From: Acinetobacter nosocomialis NIPH 2119
GTDB lineage: Bacteria; Pseudomonadota; Gammaproteobacteria; Pseudomonadales; Moraxellaceae
NCBI RefSeq assembly: GCF_000368085.1
Contig: NZ_KB849239.1
Coordinates: forward strand, 1,583,082 to 1,647,081
DNA length: 64,000 nucleotides
Direction of reading: 5' to 3'
The stretch's first letter is position 1. Each line of letters begins with the position of its first letter. This document shows, one piece after another, positions 8,095-16,008 of this stretch. The translations under genes were made by a program, and so were the position numbers. The notes under the pieces are model-generated. The model made no database searches. It was not told the DNA's origin and saw nothing but the letters and a program-made list of their open reading frames with translations.

Positions 8095-8601
8095 ATGAAA
8101 AAATTAGACTTCCAAATAAGTAAGATAACAGAAGTAAAAAATCCTATTTACTATGGAGATGATTTTTTACATTTGTATATTCATACTGAACAAGCAAGCT
8201 ATATTCAATTTTTTTGCTTGGATTTGTTTTATTATGAAGACAATATTAATGAGTTACTTGCATGTATTCTTAATAAAGAAACAAGAGCAGACTATTCATT
8301 TAGAGAATGGATTGTTAATACAGAGTTTAAAGAAATATCTATCGAAGAATTAGCAATACAGGCTAATGGTCTAATAAATCAATTAGATATAATTTTAAAT
8401 GAATCTCCTGCGAGCTTAAGTGCCAAAGTCCTGAAAGAATACTTATGTACTTTAAATTTTGAAAATACTACAAATAGTTATGAAATCTTAGGTTGTTCTA
8501 AAATTGTCCCTAATAGTCCTGATGAAGGTGGCCCAAATTATCATTTTTTTTGGGAAAATAAGGGAAAATTTTATTTTTTACACATTCATTTAGAATCATA
8601 A
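8095..8601 (+). CDS. Orphan protein of unknown function
   Basis: This 168-residue protein is acidic and rich in aromatic residues, with no signal peptide or membrane helix. It has a C-terminal EGGPNYHFFWENKGKFYFLH stretch. I do not recognise a family; size, acidity and isolation resemble immunity proteins of contact-dependent toxins, but no toxin gene is adjacent, so this is only a comparison. The gene is clearly more AT-rich than its metabolic neighbours, which suggests transfer. It lies about 240 bp downstream of the putative C4 target and could belong to that transcript. Confidence 0.6.
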   Translation: MKKLDFQISKITEVKNPIYYGDDFLHLYIHTEQASYIQFFCLDLFYYEDNINELLACILNKETRADYSFREWIVNTEFKEISIEELAIQANGLINQLDIILNESPASLSAKVLKEYLCTLNFENTTNSYEILGCSKIVPNSPDEGGPNYHFFWENKGKFYFLHIHLES

Positions 8602-8745
8602 ATTCTACTATTTAACACAATGGACGTTATCTGAAGTATAAAAAATTCTATCTGATAAAAACTTTTCAATATAAATGTACTCAGATGTTTTATATCAGGT
8701 TTAATATACTAACTTTATTCAAGCCAATAGAACATATCTAAAACT

Positions 8746-9186
8746 ATGGAAAGAAATGAATACCAAGGAGAAAAACACACAAAGTTTATTTATTCGAGTA
8801 AAAGACGCATTCAGCGAAGGGTTCTACAATTAGAAAAACTTACGGCCGAGGCCATTCATAACTATATTCACCTCAACTACAAGGATGAATGGTTTGAAAG
8901 TAACTTTTCAATTTTAAGTTGTTGGAAATTCTCTAAAAAAGACTTTGATAACACCGACAAATTTTGGTGTGATGCCATTTATTTTGAAGACTTCCATATA
9001 GAAAAGGAACGAGTATTTACTTTTAATGGATACGCATGGATTGGCTTGGCAAGCAATGTCGACTCTGAATGGAAAGTTCCAGTCTCAGGCAAATTTTTTA
9101 TCAGTTCGAATGGGAAAACTTTAAAAAGCTATACCTTAACTTTTTACAATGAAAGTCAGGAATTGATTTTATCAAAACGGAACTAA
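8746..9186 (+). CDS. Orphan protein of unknown function
   Basis: This 146-residue protein has a basic N-terminal third (SSKRRIQRRVLQLEKLTAEAIHNYIHLNY) and a C-terminal half with alternating polar and aromatic residues suggesting beta strands (FTFNGYAWIGLASN, GKFFISSNGKTLKSYTLTFYN). No signal peptide is visible. It is the second gene of the AT-rich islet and is followed by a remnant of paaI. I do not recognise a family. A real gene is supported by its uninterrupted length and ordinary composition of residues. Confidence 0.55.
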   Translation: MERNEYQGEKHTKFIYSSKRRIQRRVLQLEKLTAEAIHNYIHLNYKDEWFESNFSILSCWKFSKKDFDNTDKFWCDAIYFEDFHIEKERVFTFNGYAWIGLASNVDSEWKVPVSGKFFISSNGKTLKSYTLTFYNESQELILSKRN

Positions 9187-9653
9187 TAAGTGAAAATGTG
9201 CGTAAATAAGCCCAACCACTCTGCTTAAAACTAACCACACATCACGGCGCAAGCCTATAACACGTAGATGTAAATAAAGCGACTCTATTATTTAAACCGT
9301 CTGTTATCACCATCTCATAATGCGTAAATTCTTACTAAAGCTTGGGTAACTACACATTCAGAAAAAATATTATCAGTACACAGATGCAGCTTTGTGTGAA
9401 GACCTATATAACCGAGTTCAAGCTTTCCATTAGAAACTTAATAAAAATTTGAAATGTCTAATAAATCATCGGTTTCAATTATTTTAGGATACTTTTTTCT
9501 AAAAACTATAATTTGAATATTAAGTAAGACAGTAGATTTTCTACTGGGTTTAACGAATATATATCGTTTGCTCAACACCCTCTTAAATTTTAACATCATC
9601 TTTAAATTTGTTAAATGTTTCATATTTTTAATGAAATTAAGAGGTAAAAAATT
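9187..9653. other. 467-bp intergenic stretch holding a paaI remnant
   Basis: The only recognisable content is the paaI 3'-end copy at about 9242-9340. The rest (about 9341-9653) is AT-rich and contains the promoter region of the SDR gene. A 61-codon minus-strand frame at 9438-9623 has no ribosome-binding site and no recognisable sequence. Confidence 0.6.
9242..9340 (-). pseudogene. Decayed duplicate of the paaI 3' end
   Basis: About 95 bp match the 3' end of paaI at 11388-11485, with roughly seven substitutions seen by eye. Homology starts exactly at the TGA stop codon (complement tca at 9242) and runs inward through ACACGTAGATGTAAA and TCTATTATTTAAACCG, decaying near 9340. Both copies have the same orientation and bracket the SDR and LysR genes, so this is a direct repeat about 2.1 kb apart. 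It is a remnant: no start codon or upstream paaI sequence is present. Confidence 0.85.
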
Positions 9654-10355
9654 ATGTCTGAGAAAGTTGCTATTATTACGGCTGCGGGAAGTGGTATGGG
9701 CGCAGCGATTGCAAAAAAATTAGCAGCAGATGGATTTAATGTTGCGATTCTTTCTTCATCAGGAAAAGGTGAAGCTCTCGCAAACCAACTGAATGGTCTA
9801 GGTATTACTGGATCAAATCAATCAATAGACGATGTCCAACGCCTTATTGATGAAACTCTTTCTCGTTGGGGACGAATAGATGTTTTGGTTAACAGTGCAG
9901 GACATGGTCCCCGCAAGGAAATTTTAGAATTAACAGACCAAGATTGGCATGATGGTATAGACACTTACTTTCTTAATGCTGTACGACCTATACGTTTAGT
10001 TATTCCTGTAATGCAAAAACAAAAGCAAGGTGTAATTATTAATATTTCTAGTGCATGGACATTTGAGCCTAGCTCACTATTTCCAACTTCGGCAGTTGCT
10101 CGTTCTGGATTGGCAGCATTTACCAAAATTTGTGCAGATACCTATGCGATTGATAATATCCGTATCAATAATGTCTTACCTGGATGGATTGATACTCAGC
10201 CAGAAATAGATGAACGCACTAACAATGTTCCAATGAAGCGATATGGTTCAAAAGAAGAGATAGCAGATACAGTTGCTTTCCTTGCATCTTATAGTGCTGC
10301 TTATATTACAGGGCAGAATATCCGAGTAGATGGTGGCTTAACTCGCTCTGTATAA
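9654..10355 (+). CDS. SDR-family protein with altered active site
   Basis: This 233-residue short-chain dehydrogenase/reductase fold protein has the nucleotide-binding TAAGSGMG (residues about 9-16), the NSAG motif and the C-terminal ITGQNIRVDGG typical of the family. By alignment to the usual ISS...YxxxK pattern, the catalytic tyrosine and lysine positions are Ser and Arg (PTSAVARSGLAAF), so classical SDR chemistry is unlikely or changed. It belongs to a subgroup I have seen annotated only as SDR oxidoreductase. It is divergent in context from the LysR gene's 3' end and sits between two copies of the paaI end. Confidence 0.85.
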   Translation: MSEKVAIITAAGSGMGAAIAKKLAADGFNVAILSSSGKGEALANQLNGLGITGSNQSIDDVQRLIDETLSRWGRIDVLVNSAGHGPRKEILELTDQDWHDGIDTYFLNAVRPIRLVIPVMQKQKQGVIINISSAWTFEPSSLFPTSAVARSGLAAFTKICADTYAIDNIRINNVLPGWIDTQPEIDERTNNVPMKRYGSKEEIADTVAFLASYSAAYITGQNIRVDGGLTRSV

Positions 10356-10372
10356 TGAATCTTAATAAAAAT

Positions 10373-10408
10373 TTGAAGGGATAAATTGCTAAACCATTAT
10401 CCCTTCAA
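10373..10408. terminator. Hairpin between convergent SDR and LysR genes
   Basis: TTGAAGGGATAA and TTATCCCTTCAA form a perfect 12-bp stem with a 12-nt loop, 17 bp after the SDR stop codon and 40 bp from the convergent LysR stop. No long U-tract follows on either strand. Probable bidirectional terminator. Confidence 0.6.
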
Positions 10409-10447
10409 GATTAGAGTTAAACTCATCACAGCAATAAAACTCTCTTT

Positions 10448-11326
10448 TTAATCTTGCTCTGTACCTAAATATTCAATACACCATTTCCAAATTTGATCTA
10501 CTTTGTCATTCGGATGTGGAACTTTTTTTCTGACAAGAAAATAACTTGGCTCAACAATTTTAGTTTCGGAAATAACTTGTACTAGTTTTCCTGACTTAAT
10601 ATCTGCTTCTACAAATGCTCGACATGCTAAAGCTATTCCTTGCCCTGACACAGCAGCGTCCAACGCCAGAGTGGTTTGATTAAATATAGGCCCTGACAAC
10701 TTGGTGAATGTATTTAGAAATTTTGGCCATTGATCGTGTGCATCGTGCAGAAGTGGCATTGATAATAACTGTTCACGTTTTAATGGCAACGTTAAATCTT
10801 TGACAAAATAAGGACTTGCGACAGCTACGAGTTCCTGACGAAACAATAATTGTGTTTCCAAATTCTCTGGAAATGATTTTGTGGTAAGCCTGATAGCAAT
10901 ATCAACCTGATCCCGATCAAAGTCAGATACTGCTTCAGTAGCTAATGTATGTAGGTTAATGTCAGGTAATAGAGTATGTAAATCGCCTAACCGAGGAATT
11001 AAAAGTTTGGCAGCAACAGTTGGTGTAACACTTATAGTAACGCTATCTGGCTGATCTAATAGTAATTCTGTCGAATCAGTAAGAATGTCAAAAGCACGAG
11101 TAATATTGACCAGATACTTTGCTCCTTCAGGAGTCAAAGACAGTCCTCGTGGAAGCCGTTGAAATAAAGTTACGTTTAAATGATCTTCTAATGCACGAAC
11201 TTGTTGGGCAATTGCACCTTGCGTAACACCTAATTCTTCAGCAGCAGCGCGAAAACTTAACTTCCTGCCCGCTGTTTCAAAAGCACGTAAAGCATTTAAG
11301 GATGGAAGTTTTCGACGAGATAACAT
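10448..11326 (-). CDS. LysR-family regulator (GcvA-like)
   Basis: This 292-residue regulator has the GcvA-type N terminus, LPSLNALRAFETAGRKLSFR, followed by the helix-turn-helix AAEELGVTQGAIAQQVRALE and the substrate-binding domain. It is convergent with the SDR gene and separated from it by a hairpin; the two form a small cassette between paaI and its remnant. It starts 62 bp downstream of paaI on the same strand, so some read-through from the paa operon is possible. It probably controls the SDR gene, which is an inference from pairing. Confidence 0.87.
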   Translation of the reverse strand: MLSRRKLPSLNALRAFETAGRKLSFRAAAEELGVTQGAIAQQVRALEDHLNVTLFQRLPRGLSLTPEGAKYLVNITRAFDILTDSTELLLDQPDSVTISVTPTVAAKLLIPRLGDLHTLLPDINLHTLATEAVSDFDRDQVDIAIRLTTKSFPENLETQLLFRQELVAVASPYFVKDLTLPLKREQLLSMPLLHDAHDQWPKFLNTFTKLSGPIFNQTTLALDAAVSGQGIALACRAFVEADIKSGKLVQVISETKIVEPSYFLVRKKVPHPNDKVDQIWKWCIEYLGTEQD

Positions 11327-11387
11327 GAAAAAATAAAGAAGTAGTTTTTCTACACTCTAGTTTGTTTACTAACTGTATGCAAGCCAT

Positions 11388-11771
11388 TCACGGCGCAAGT
11401 CTGTAACACGTAGATGTAAACAAAGCGACTCTATTATTTAAACCGTCTGTTATCACCACTTCATAATGCGCAAATTTTTTACTACTTCCGACCTTGGTAG
11501 CTGTTGCAAATAACACCTTATCTTTCGCACCGCTCATATAACGAATATCCGCCTGTAGCCCTGTATATGGCGCATCCCCTGCGTTACAAGCCATCGCAAA
11601 AGCGATATCGGCTAAAGAAAATATGACGCCACCATGCACACCGCCCAAGGCATTCATGTGTTCGTCTTTTACATTAAGCTGACAACGCGCCTCATCAAAA
11701 CTGCGATGCAGCACTTGTACACCCAATAGCTCTGCGAATTGATCAACTGCGGTAGTTTCCATTTTTTGCAC
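11388..11771 (-). CDS. paaI: Hotdog-fold phenylacetyl-CoA pathway thioesterase
   Basis: PaaI hydrolyses hydroxylated phenylacetyl-CoA dead-end products and rescues CoA. The 127-residue frame shows the hotdog signature NALGGVHGGVIFSLADIAFAMACN, with the catalytic Asp in SLADIAF, and ends QALFTSTCYRLAP-like. The GTG start at 11771 is preceded by GGGAGG at five bases; the ATG at 11762 lies 14 bases from it and is less likely. It is the last gene of the paa operon, with a short hairpin (TACTCG/CGAGTA, 11783-11796) in its leader. Its 3' end is duplicated at 9242-9340. Confidence 0.9.
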   Translation of the reverse strand: MQKMETTAVDQFAELLGVQVLHRSFDEARCQLNVKDEHMNALGGVHGGVIFSLADIAFAMACNAGDAPYTGLQADIRYMSGAKDKVLFATATKVGSSKKFAHYEVVITDGLNNRVALFTSTCYRLAP

Positions 11772-11846
11772 AAACGCCTCCCTACTCGTGCGAGTATTCC
11801 TTAAATGTTATGAACTCATATGTATTGAAATCGACTTTATAAGCCG

Positions 11847-12452
11847 TTAAACGCTATCTTGTTTAATCTGATAGTTTGAAGAACTAAAGTCCTTATAGGT
11901 CAAACGGTCATCTGACTCTGAACTTAAAGGCTGAACTTCTTGCATTGTATTTAAGCATCGCTGTGCAAGTTCAATGTATTCTTGCGTGCCTCTGGTTTTC
12001 CACTTTTTTTCTTGTTCTGACAAATCACGCGCAACCTTGGCAGGACTACCCATTGCCAATACATTTGCCGGAATTATATCTTTGGTTTTGACCAAGCTAT
12101 TTGCGCCAATAATGGTGTTTTCACCAATTTCAGCATAGTCCAAAATTACGCTGTTCATGCCGACCAAAACATTTTTTCCAATGCGGCAACCATGTAAAGT
12201 TGTACCATGCCCAATGTGGCCCATTTCCTCAACTAAAGTCACGCTTTGCGGAAAGCCATGTACGGTGCAGCTATCTTGTATATTGGCATTTTGCTTAATA
12301 TGAATACGGCCAAAATCGGCACGCAATGAAGCAAATGGCCCTACATATACGCCCGCTTCAATAATCACATCACCAATTAAAACAGCGGTTGGGTGTACAA
12401 AAGCCTCTGGACTAACGACGGGAATAACACCGTCAATACTATAACAAGGCAT
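11847..12452 (-). CDS. paaY: PaaY gamma-carbonic-anhydrase-like thioesterase
   Basis: This 201-residue protein is built of left-handed beta-helix hexapeptide repeats ([39 protein letters not shown]), with the metal-site segment SCTVHGFP...[14 protein letters not shown] providing histidines. PaaY is known as a thioesterase that relieves accumulation of ring-hydroxylated CoA thioesters in phenylacetate catabolism. It overlaps paaX by 14 bp, so the two are translated together. Length matches the family. Confidence 0.9.
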   Translation of the reverse strand: MPCYSIDGVIPVVSPEAFVHPTAVLIGDVIIEAGVYVGPFASLRADFGRIHIKQNANIQDSCTVHGFPQSVTLVEEMGHIGHGTTLHGCRIGKNVLVGMNSVILDYAEIGENTIIGANSLVKTKDIIPANVLAMGSPAKVARDLSEQEKKWKTRGTQEYIELAQRCLNTMQEVQPLSSESDDRLTYKDFSSSNYQIKQDSV

Positions 12453-13404
12453 GATTTAACCTCTCATTTGTCGCCACCAAACCTCCGAAACGGCGCCAAT
12501 AGTGTGCTGTGGCATTTGGCATTGGCCCTTCTGCTGTTGCGGCAACAGACAAGAAGTATTCATCCGCAGGTTCAAATACTTTTTTATAAATATTCATTGA
12601 TAACGTTCGTGCACTAATCGCAGGCCAGTCAGTTGGCAACAGCTCAAGCGGTAGTGCTGGGTCTTTCAATAAAATCCGTCGATAATAATGAATCAGCAAA
12701 GTTCGAATTTGAAAGGCCTGAACAGGTTCGAGTTGTTCGTTTTCCTGCATCAGCAACACGCCAATTTCTCTAAAAATATCGAGAAACTGTAGGTATCTTT
12801 GGCGTAATTCATCGATTGGCCAGTTGGTTCTGAGCATACGACCAATGGTATCGACCGAGTTATTAAAGAGCTGCAGGGTTTCGGCTTTAAACACCACCAC
12901 TTGCTCACTCATATTTAAGTCAACCAACAAGCGTTGCAATTCAATACGGTTACAACCCGGATACGCCATTAAGTTTGTCGAAATATTGGCAAATCCTAAC
13001 CATTCAAGTTCTTTCTTTAACAACGCTTTATTTTCAGTGTCGAGACTAGACATCAGAATAAGATCCCAATAATGGTCCCACTCTTTCATCTGGTCGTTAT
13101 AAATACGTTGTTCGGCTTGCAAATAAGTCGAACGGCTCGAATCGGTAATTCGATAAAAACTGGTTCTGCCGATTTTGTCTGAACATAACCAATCATTTTT
13201 AACTAAACGAAAAACAGAGGTTCTTACAGCGCGGTCATTAAAACCAAATAGCTCTAATAACTGAATCAAGCTTGCAAGACTAATGTTTCCACCCCGATGA
13301 AGTACTGAATCTCCAAAAATTGTCGAAATAAGCGAAGTTCCACTTAAGGTTTCATTCTTTACAACAGAATCAATTATTTGCTGTATTTTTGCACTCATAC
13401 TCAT
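12439..13404 (-). CDS. paaX: Phenylacetate operon repressor
   Basis: PaaX is a GntR-like repressor released from DNA by phenylacetyl-CoA. The 321-residue frame shows the PaaX winged-helix N terminus: [32 protein letters not shown], then [11 protein letters not shown]. The effector and PaaX-C domains follow ([26 protein letters not shown]). It sits inside the operon between paaK and paaY, with a 25-bp perfect palindrome 16 bp upstream of its start. A second in-frame ATG at 13398 is possible; neither has a strong ribosome-binding site. Confidence 0.93.
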   Translation of the reverse strand: MSMSAKIQQIIDSVVKNETLSGTSLISTIFGDSVLHRGGNISLASLIQLLELFGFNDRAVRTSVFRLVKNDWLCSDKIGRTSFYRITDSSRSTYLQAEQRIYNDQMKEWDHYWDLILMSSLDTENKALLKKELEWLGFANISTNLMAYPGCNRIELQRLLVDLNMSEQVVVFKAETLQLFNNSVDTIGRMLRTNWPIDELRQRYLQFLDIFREIGVLLMQENEQLEPVQAFQIRTLLIHYYRRILLKDPALPLELLPTDWPAISARTLSMNIYKKVFEPADEYFLSVAATAEGPMPNATAHYWRRFGGLVATNERLNHALL

Positions 13405-13420
13405 GTCTTGGCGTTTAGTT

Positions 13421-13445
13421 TCAGGGTATAGATTCTATACCCTGA
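13421..13445. promoter_or_regulatory. 25-bp perfect palindrome between paaK and paaX
   Basis: TCAGGGTATAGA, one central base, then TCTATACCCTGA: 12-bp perfect arms, 12 bp after the paaK stop codon and 16 bp before paaX. No U-tract follows on the minus strand. It could be an internal attenuating or RNA-processing hairpin that separates structural and regulatory gene levels, or a protein-binding site. Confidence 0.6.
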
Positions 13446-13457
13446 ATGATCTTGATG

Positions 13458-14747
13458 TTAAGCAATCTGACGCATATCGATTACCCGCTTTGCCTTACCT
13501 TCCGAACGAGGTAAGGTCGCTTCTGTCACAACTTCTACAGTAACGCTAATCCCAATCATGGTTTTAATACGTTTCATCAACTCCTGAGCAAGTTGATTGG
13601 CCTGTATAGTACAGTTATGACACATCTCTGTACGAATATGCAAAGTATCCATATGGCCTTTTTTAGTCACCAAAATTTCATAATTTGGAACTAAATGCGG
13701 AACTTGCAAAATTTGCTCTTCAATTTGAGTCGGGAAAACGTTTACGCCGCGAATAATCAGCATGTCGTCGCTACGGCCCACAATTTTATCCATTTTGCGC
13801 ATTGCCAGATTTTCACCCGGTAGTAAGCGGGTCAAATCGCGGGTACGGTAACGAATAATCGGTAAGCCTTCTTTGGTAATAGTCGTAAAGACTAGCTCGC
13901 CAAGTTCACCATCTTTACAGACTTCACCCGTTTCAGGGTTAATAATTTCTGGGTAGAAATGATCTTCCCAAATGGTTAATCCCTCGCCCTCACCTAAGCA
14001 CTGCATGGCAACACCCGGCCCCATTACCTCAGACAAGCCATAAATATCGAGTGCTTTAATATTGAGGCGCTCTTCAATTTCACGGCGCAGTTCGTTGGTC
14101 CACGGCTCGGCACCAAAAATACCGACTTTTAAAGACGTATTACGTGCCGTACCAAATTGTTGTTCGAGCTTTTCAATAATACTCACGCAATACGATGGCG
14201 TAACCATAATTGCAGTCGGTTTAAAGTCTTGAATAAGCTGTACTTGCTTTTCAGTTTGCCCGCCAGACATAGGAATAACAGTCGCACCTAAGCGCTCGGC
14301 ACCATAATGTGCGCCTAAACCACCTGTAAATAGTCCATAGCCATAAGCCACCTGAACCATATCTTTCGCGGTTAATCCTGCCATGTGTAAGCAACGCGCA
14401 ACAATGTCAGACCAAGTGTTAATATCTTTTTGGGTATAACCCACCACGGTCGGTTTACCCGTTGTACCCGATGATGCATGTAAACGTACAATCTGTTCTT
14501 GCGGTACGGCAAACATTCCAAACGGATAGTTGTCTCTTAAATCCTGTTTGGTGGTAAATGGAAACTTCGCCAGATCGTCTAAAGTGACGAAGTCATCAGG
14601 ATGTACACCTGCCTCATCGAACTTTTTCTTATAGACCGGACTATTTTCATATACAAAAGTCAGGGTTTGTTTTAACCGTTTCGTTTGCAGCTCTCTAAGC
14701 TCTGCAAGTGTTAATTGCTCAACATTATCCGTTGTGAGGCTGTCCAT
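13458..14747 (-). CDS. paaK: Phenylacetate-CoA ligase
   Basis: PaaK activates phenylacetate to phenylacetyl-CoA with ATP, the first step of the pathway. The 429-residue ANL-superfamily enzyme carries the P-loop-like LHASSGTTGKPTVVGYT (about residue 90), the A5 motif DIYGLSEVMGPG, the YRTRDLTRLL motif and the hinge KIVGRSDDMLIIRGVNVFP. Length is typical (about 430). GAGGAG precedes the ATG. It follows paaJ closely and precedes paaX. Confidence 0.96.
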   Translation of the reverse strand: MDSLTTDNVEQLTLAELRELQTKRLKQTLTFVYENSPVYKKKFDEAGVHPDDFVTLDDLAKFPFTTKQDLRDNYPFGMFAVPQEQIVRLHASSGTTGKPTVVGYTQKDINTWSDIVARCLHMAGLTAKDMVQVAYGYGLFTGGLGAHYGAERLGATVIPMSGGQTEKQVQLIQDFKPTAIMVTPSYCVSIIEKLEQQFGTARNTSLKVGIFGAEPWTNELRREIEERLNIKALDIYGLSEVMGPGVAMQCLGEGEGLTIWEDHFYPEIINPETGEVCKDGELGELVFTTITKEGLPIIRYRTRDLTRLLPGENLAMRKMDKIVGRSDDMLIIRGVNVFPTQIEEQILQVPHLVPNYEILVTKKGHMDTLHIRTEMCHNCTIQANQLAQELMKRIKTMIGISVTVEVVTEATLPRSEGKAKRVIDMRQIA

Positions 14748-14787
14748 CGCCTATCTCCTCATTATGTATTTTTAAAAACCGTCTGAA

Positions 14788-15996
14788 TTAATTTAAGTTT
14801 TCTAAAATCAGTGCGACGCCTTGTCCAACACCTACACACATCGTGCAAAGTGCATAGCGTCCACCGCGTTTTTTTAGCTCACGTGTTGCGGTAATCACTA
14901 AACGTGTACCACTCATACCGAGCGGATGTCCGAGTGCAATCGCACCGCCATTTGGGTTCACGCGTTCATCGTCATCTTTTAGACCGAGTTCACGCATACA
15001 AGCCAAAGATTGGGCCGCGAATGCTTCATTCAGCTCAATCACATCCATCTGATCTAGCGTTAAACCTGTTTGCTTTAAAATTTTCTGCACAGCCGGAACA
15101 GGACCTATACCCATATATTTGGGTTCAACCCCTGCACTTGCAATGCCTATCACGCGTGCTAAAGGTTTTAAACCATGTGTATTTGCAAATTCACGGTTGG
15201 TAATTAACACACACGCAGCACCATCATTTACACCAGAGGCATTTCCGGCAGTCACCGAACCGCCTTCTTTTTTAAATGGGGCTTTTAGTTTTGCGAGTGC
15301 TTCAAGTGTCGTTTCACGCGGATGTTCATCGCGGTTCACCACAACCACGTTTTTCTTACGGTCTACAATCTCGACAGGCAAAATCTCATCGTTAAAGAAA
15401 CCGTTTTGTTGTGCAGCAGCCGTTTTTTGTTGACTACGCAATGCAAACGCATCTTGGTCTTCACGACTAATTTGATATTTTTCAGCTACATTTTCGGCAG
15501 TTTCCGGCATGCTGTCGGTGCCGTATTGTGCTTTAAGTTGCTTATTTACAAAGCGCCAGCCAATAGTGGTGTCATAAATTTCAGGTGTACGGCTAAACGC
15601 TTCTGTTGGTTTAGCTTGTACAAATGGCGCACGGCTCATTGACTCAACACCACCTGCCAACACAAACTGCGCTTCACCTGCTTTAATTGAGCGTGCCGCA
15701 AGTCCTACTGCATCTAAACCAGAAGCACATAGGCGATTGACCGTCATCGCTGGTACTGTGTCAGGTAAGCCTGCCAAGAGTGTTGCCATACGAGCAACGT
15801 TACGGTTGTCTTCACCTGCTTGGTTAGCACATCCTAAAAACACTTCGTCTACCGTATTCCACGGCAAGTTCGGGTGTTTGTCTTTTAAATATTTGATGGG
15901 CAATGCAGCTAAATCATCTGCACGTACTGCACTTAAGGCACCTGCATATCGTCCAATTGGGGTACGAATAAAATCGCAAATTAAAACGTCTTCCAT
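14788..15996 (-). CDS. paaJ: 3-oxoadipyl-CoA / 3-oxo-5,6-dehydrosuberyl-CoA thiolase
   Basis: This 402-residue thiolase cleaves the last CoA intermediates of phenylacetate degradation to acetyl-CoA and succinyl-CoA. The acylation cysteine lies in [20 protein letters not shown] (about residue 90), the [10 protein letters not shown] histidine motif is near the C terminus and the second cysteine is in [11 protein letters not shown]. Its paralog PcaF acts in the beta-ketoadipate pathway; the position between paaH and paaK argues for paaJ. AGGAG precedes the ATG. Confidence 0.94.
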   Translation of the reverse strand: MEDVLICDFIRTPIGRYAGALSAVRADDLAALPIKYLKDKHPNLPWNTVDEVFLGCANQAGEDNRNVARMATLLAGLPDTVPAMTVNRLCASGLDAVGLAARSIKAGEAQFVLAGGVESMSRAPFVQAKPTEAFSRTPEIYDTTIGWRFVNKQLKAQYGTDSMPETAENVAEKYQISREDQDAFALRSQQKTAAAQQNGFFNDEILPVEIVDRKKNVVVVNRDEHPRETTLEALAKLKAPFKKEGGSVTAGNASGVNDGAACVLITNREFANTHGLKPLARVIGIASAGVEPKYMGIGPVPAVQKILKQTGLTLDQMDVIELNEAFAAQSLACMRELGLKDDDERVNPNGGAIALGHPLGMSGTRLVITATRELKKRGGRYALCTMCVGVGQGVALILENLN

Positions 15997-16008
15997 GTTG
16001 ACTCCTGA

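Noticed and set aside
9438..9623. 61-residue basic open frame on the minus strand upstream of the SDR gene
   Set aside because: No ribosome-binding site, no recognisable motif, and composition expected of AT-rich noncoding DNA.
7418..9653. An intact prophage or insertion sequence
   Set aside because: There is no integrase, transposase, capsid or lysis gene and no terminal inverted repeats; only a C4-like RNA and two orphans remain.
14788..15996. Annotation as pcaF of the beta-ketoadipate pathway
   Set aside because: The enzymes are near-identical in family, but this gene lies between paaH and paaK with coupled spacing and no pca genes are nearby.
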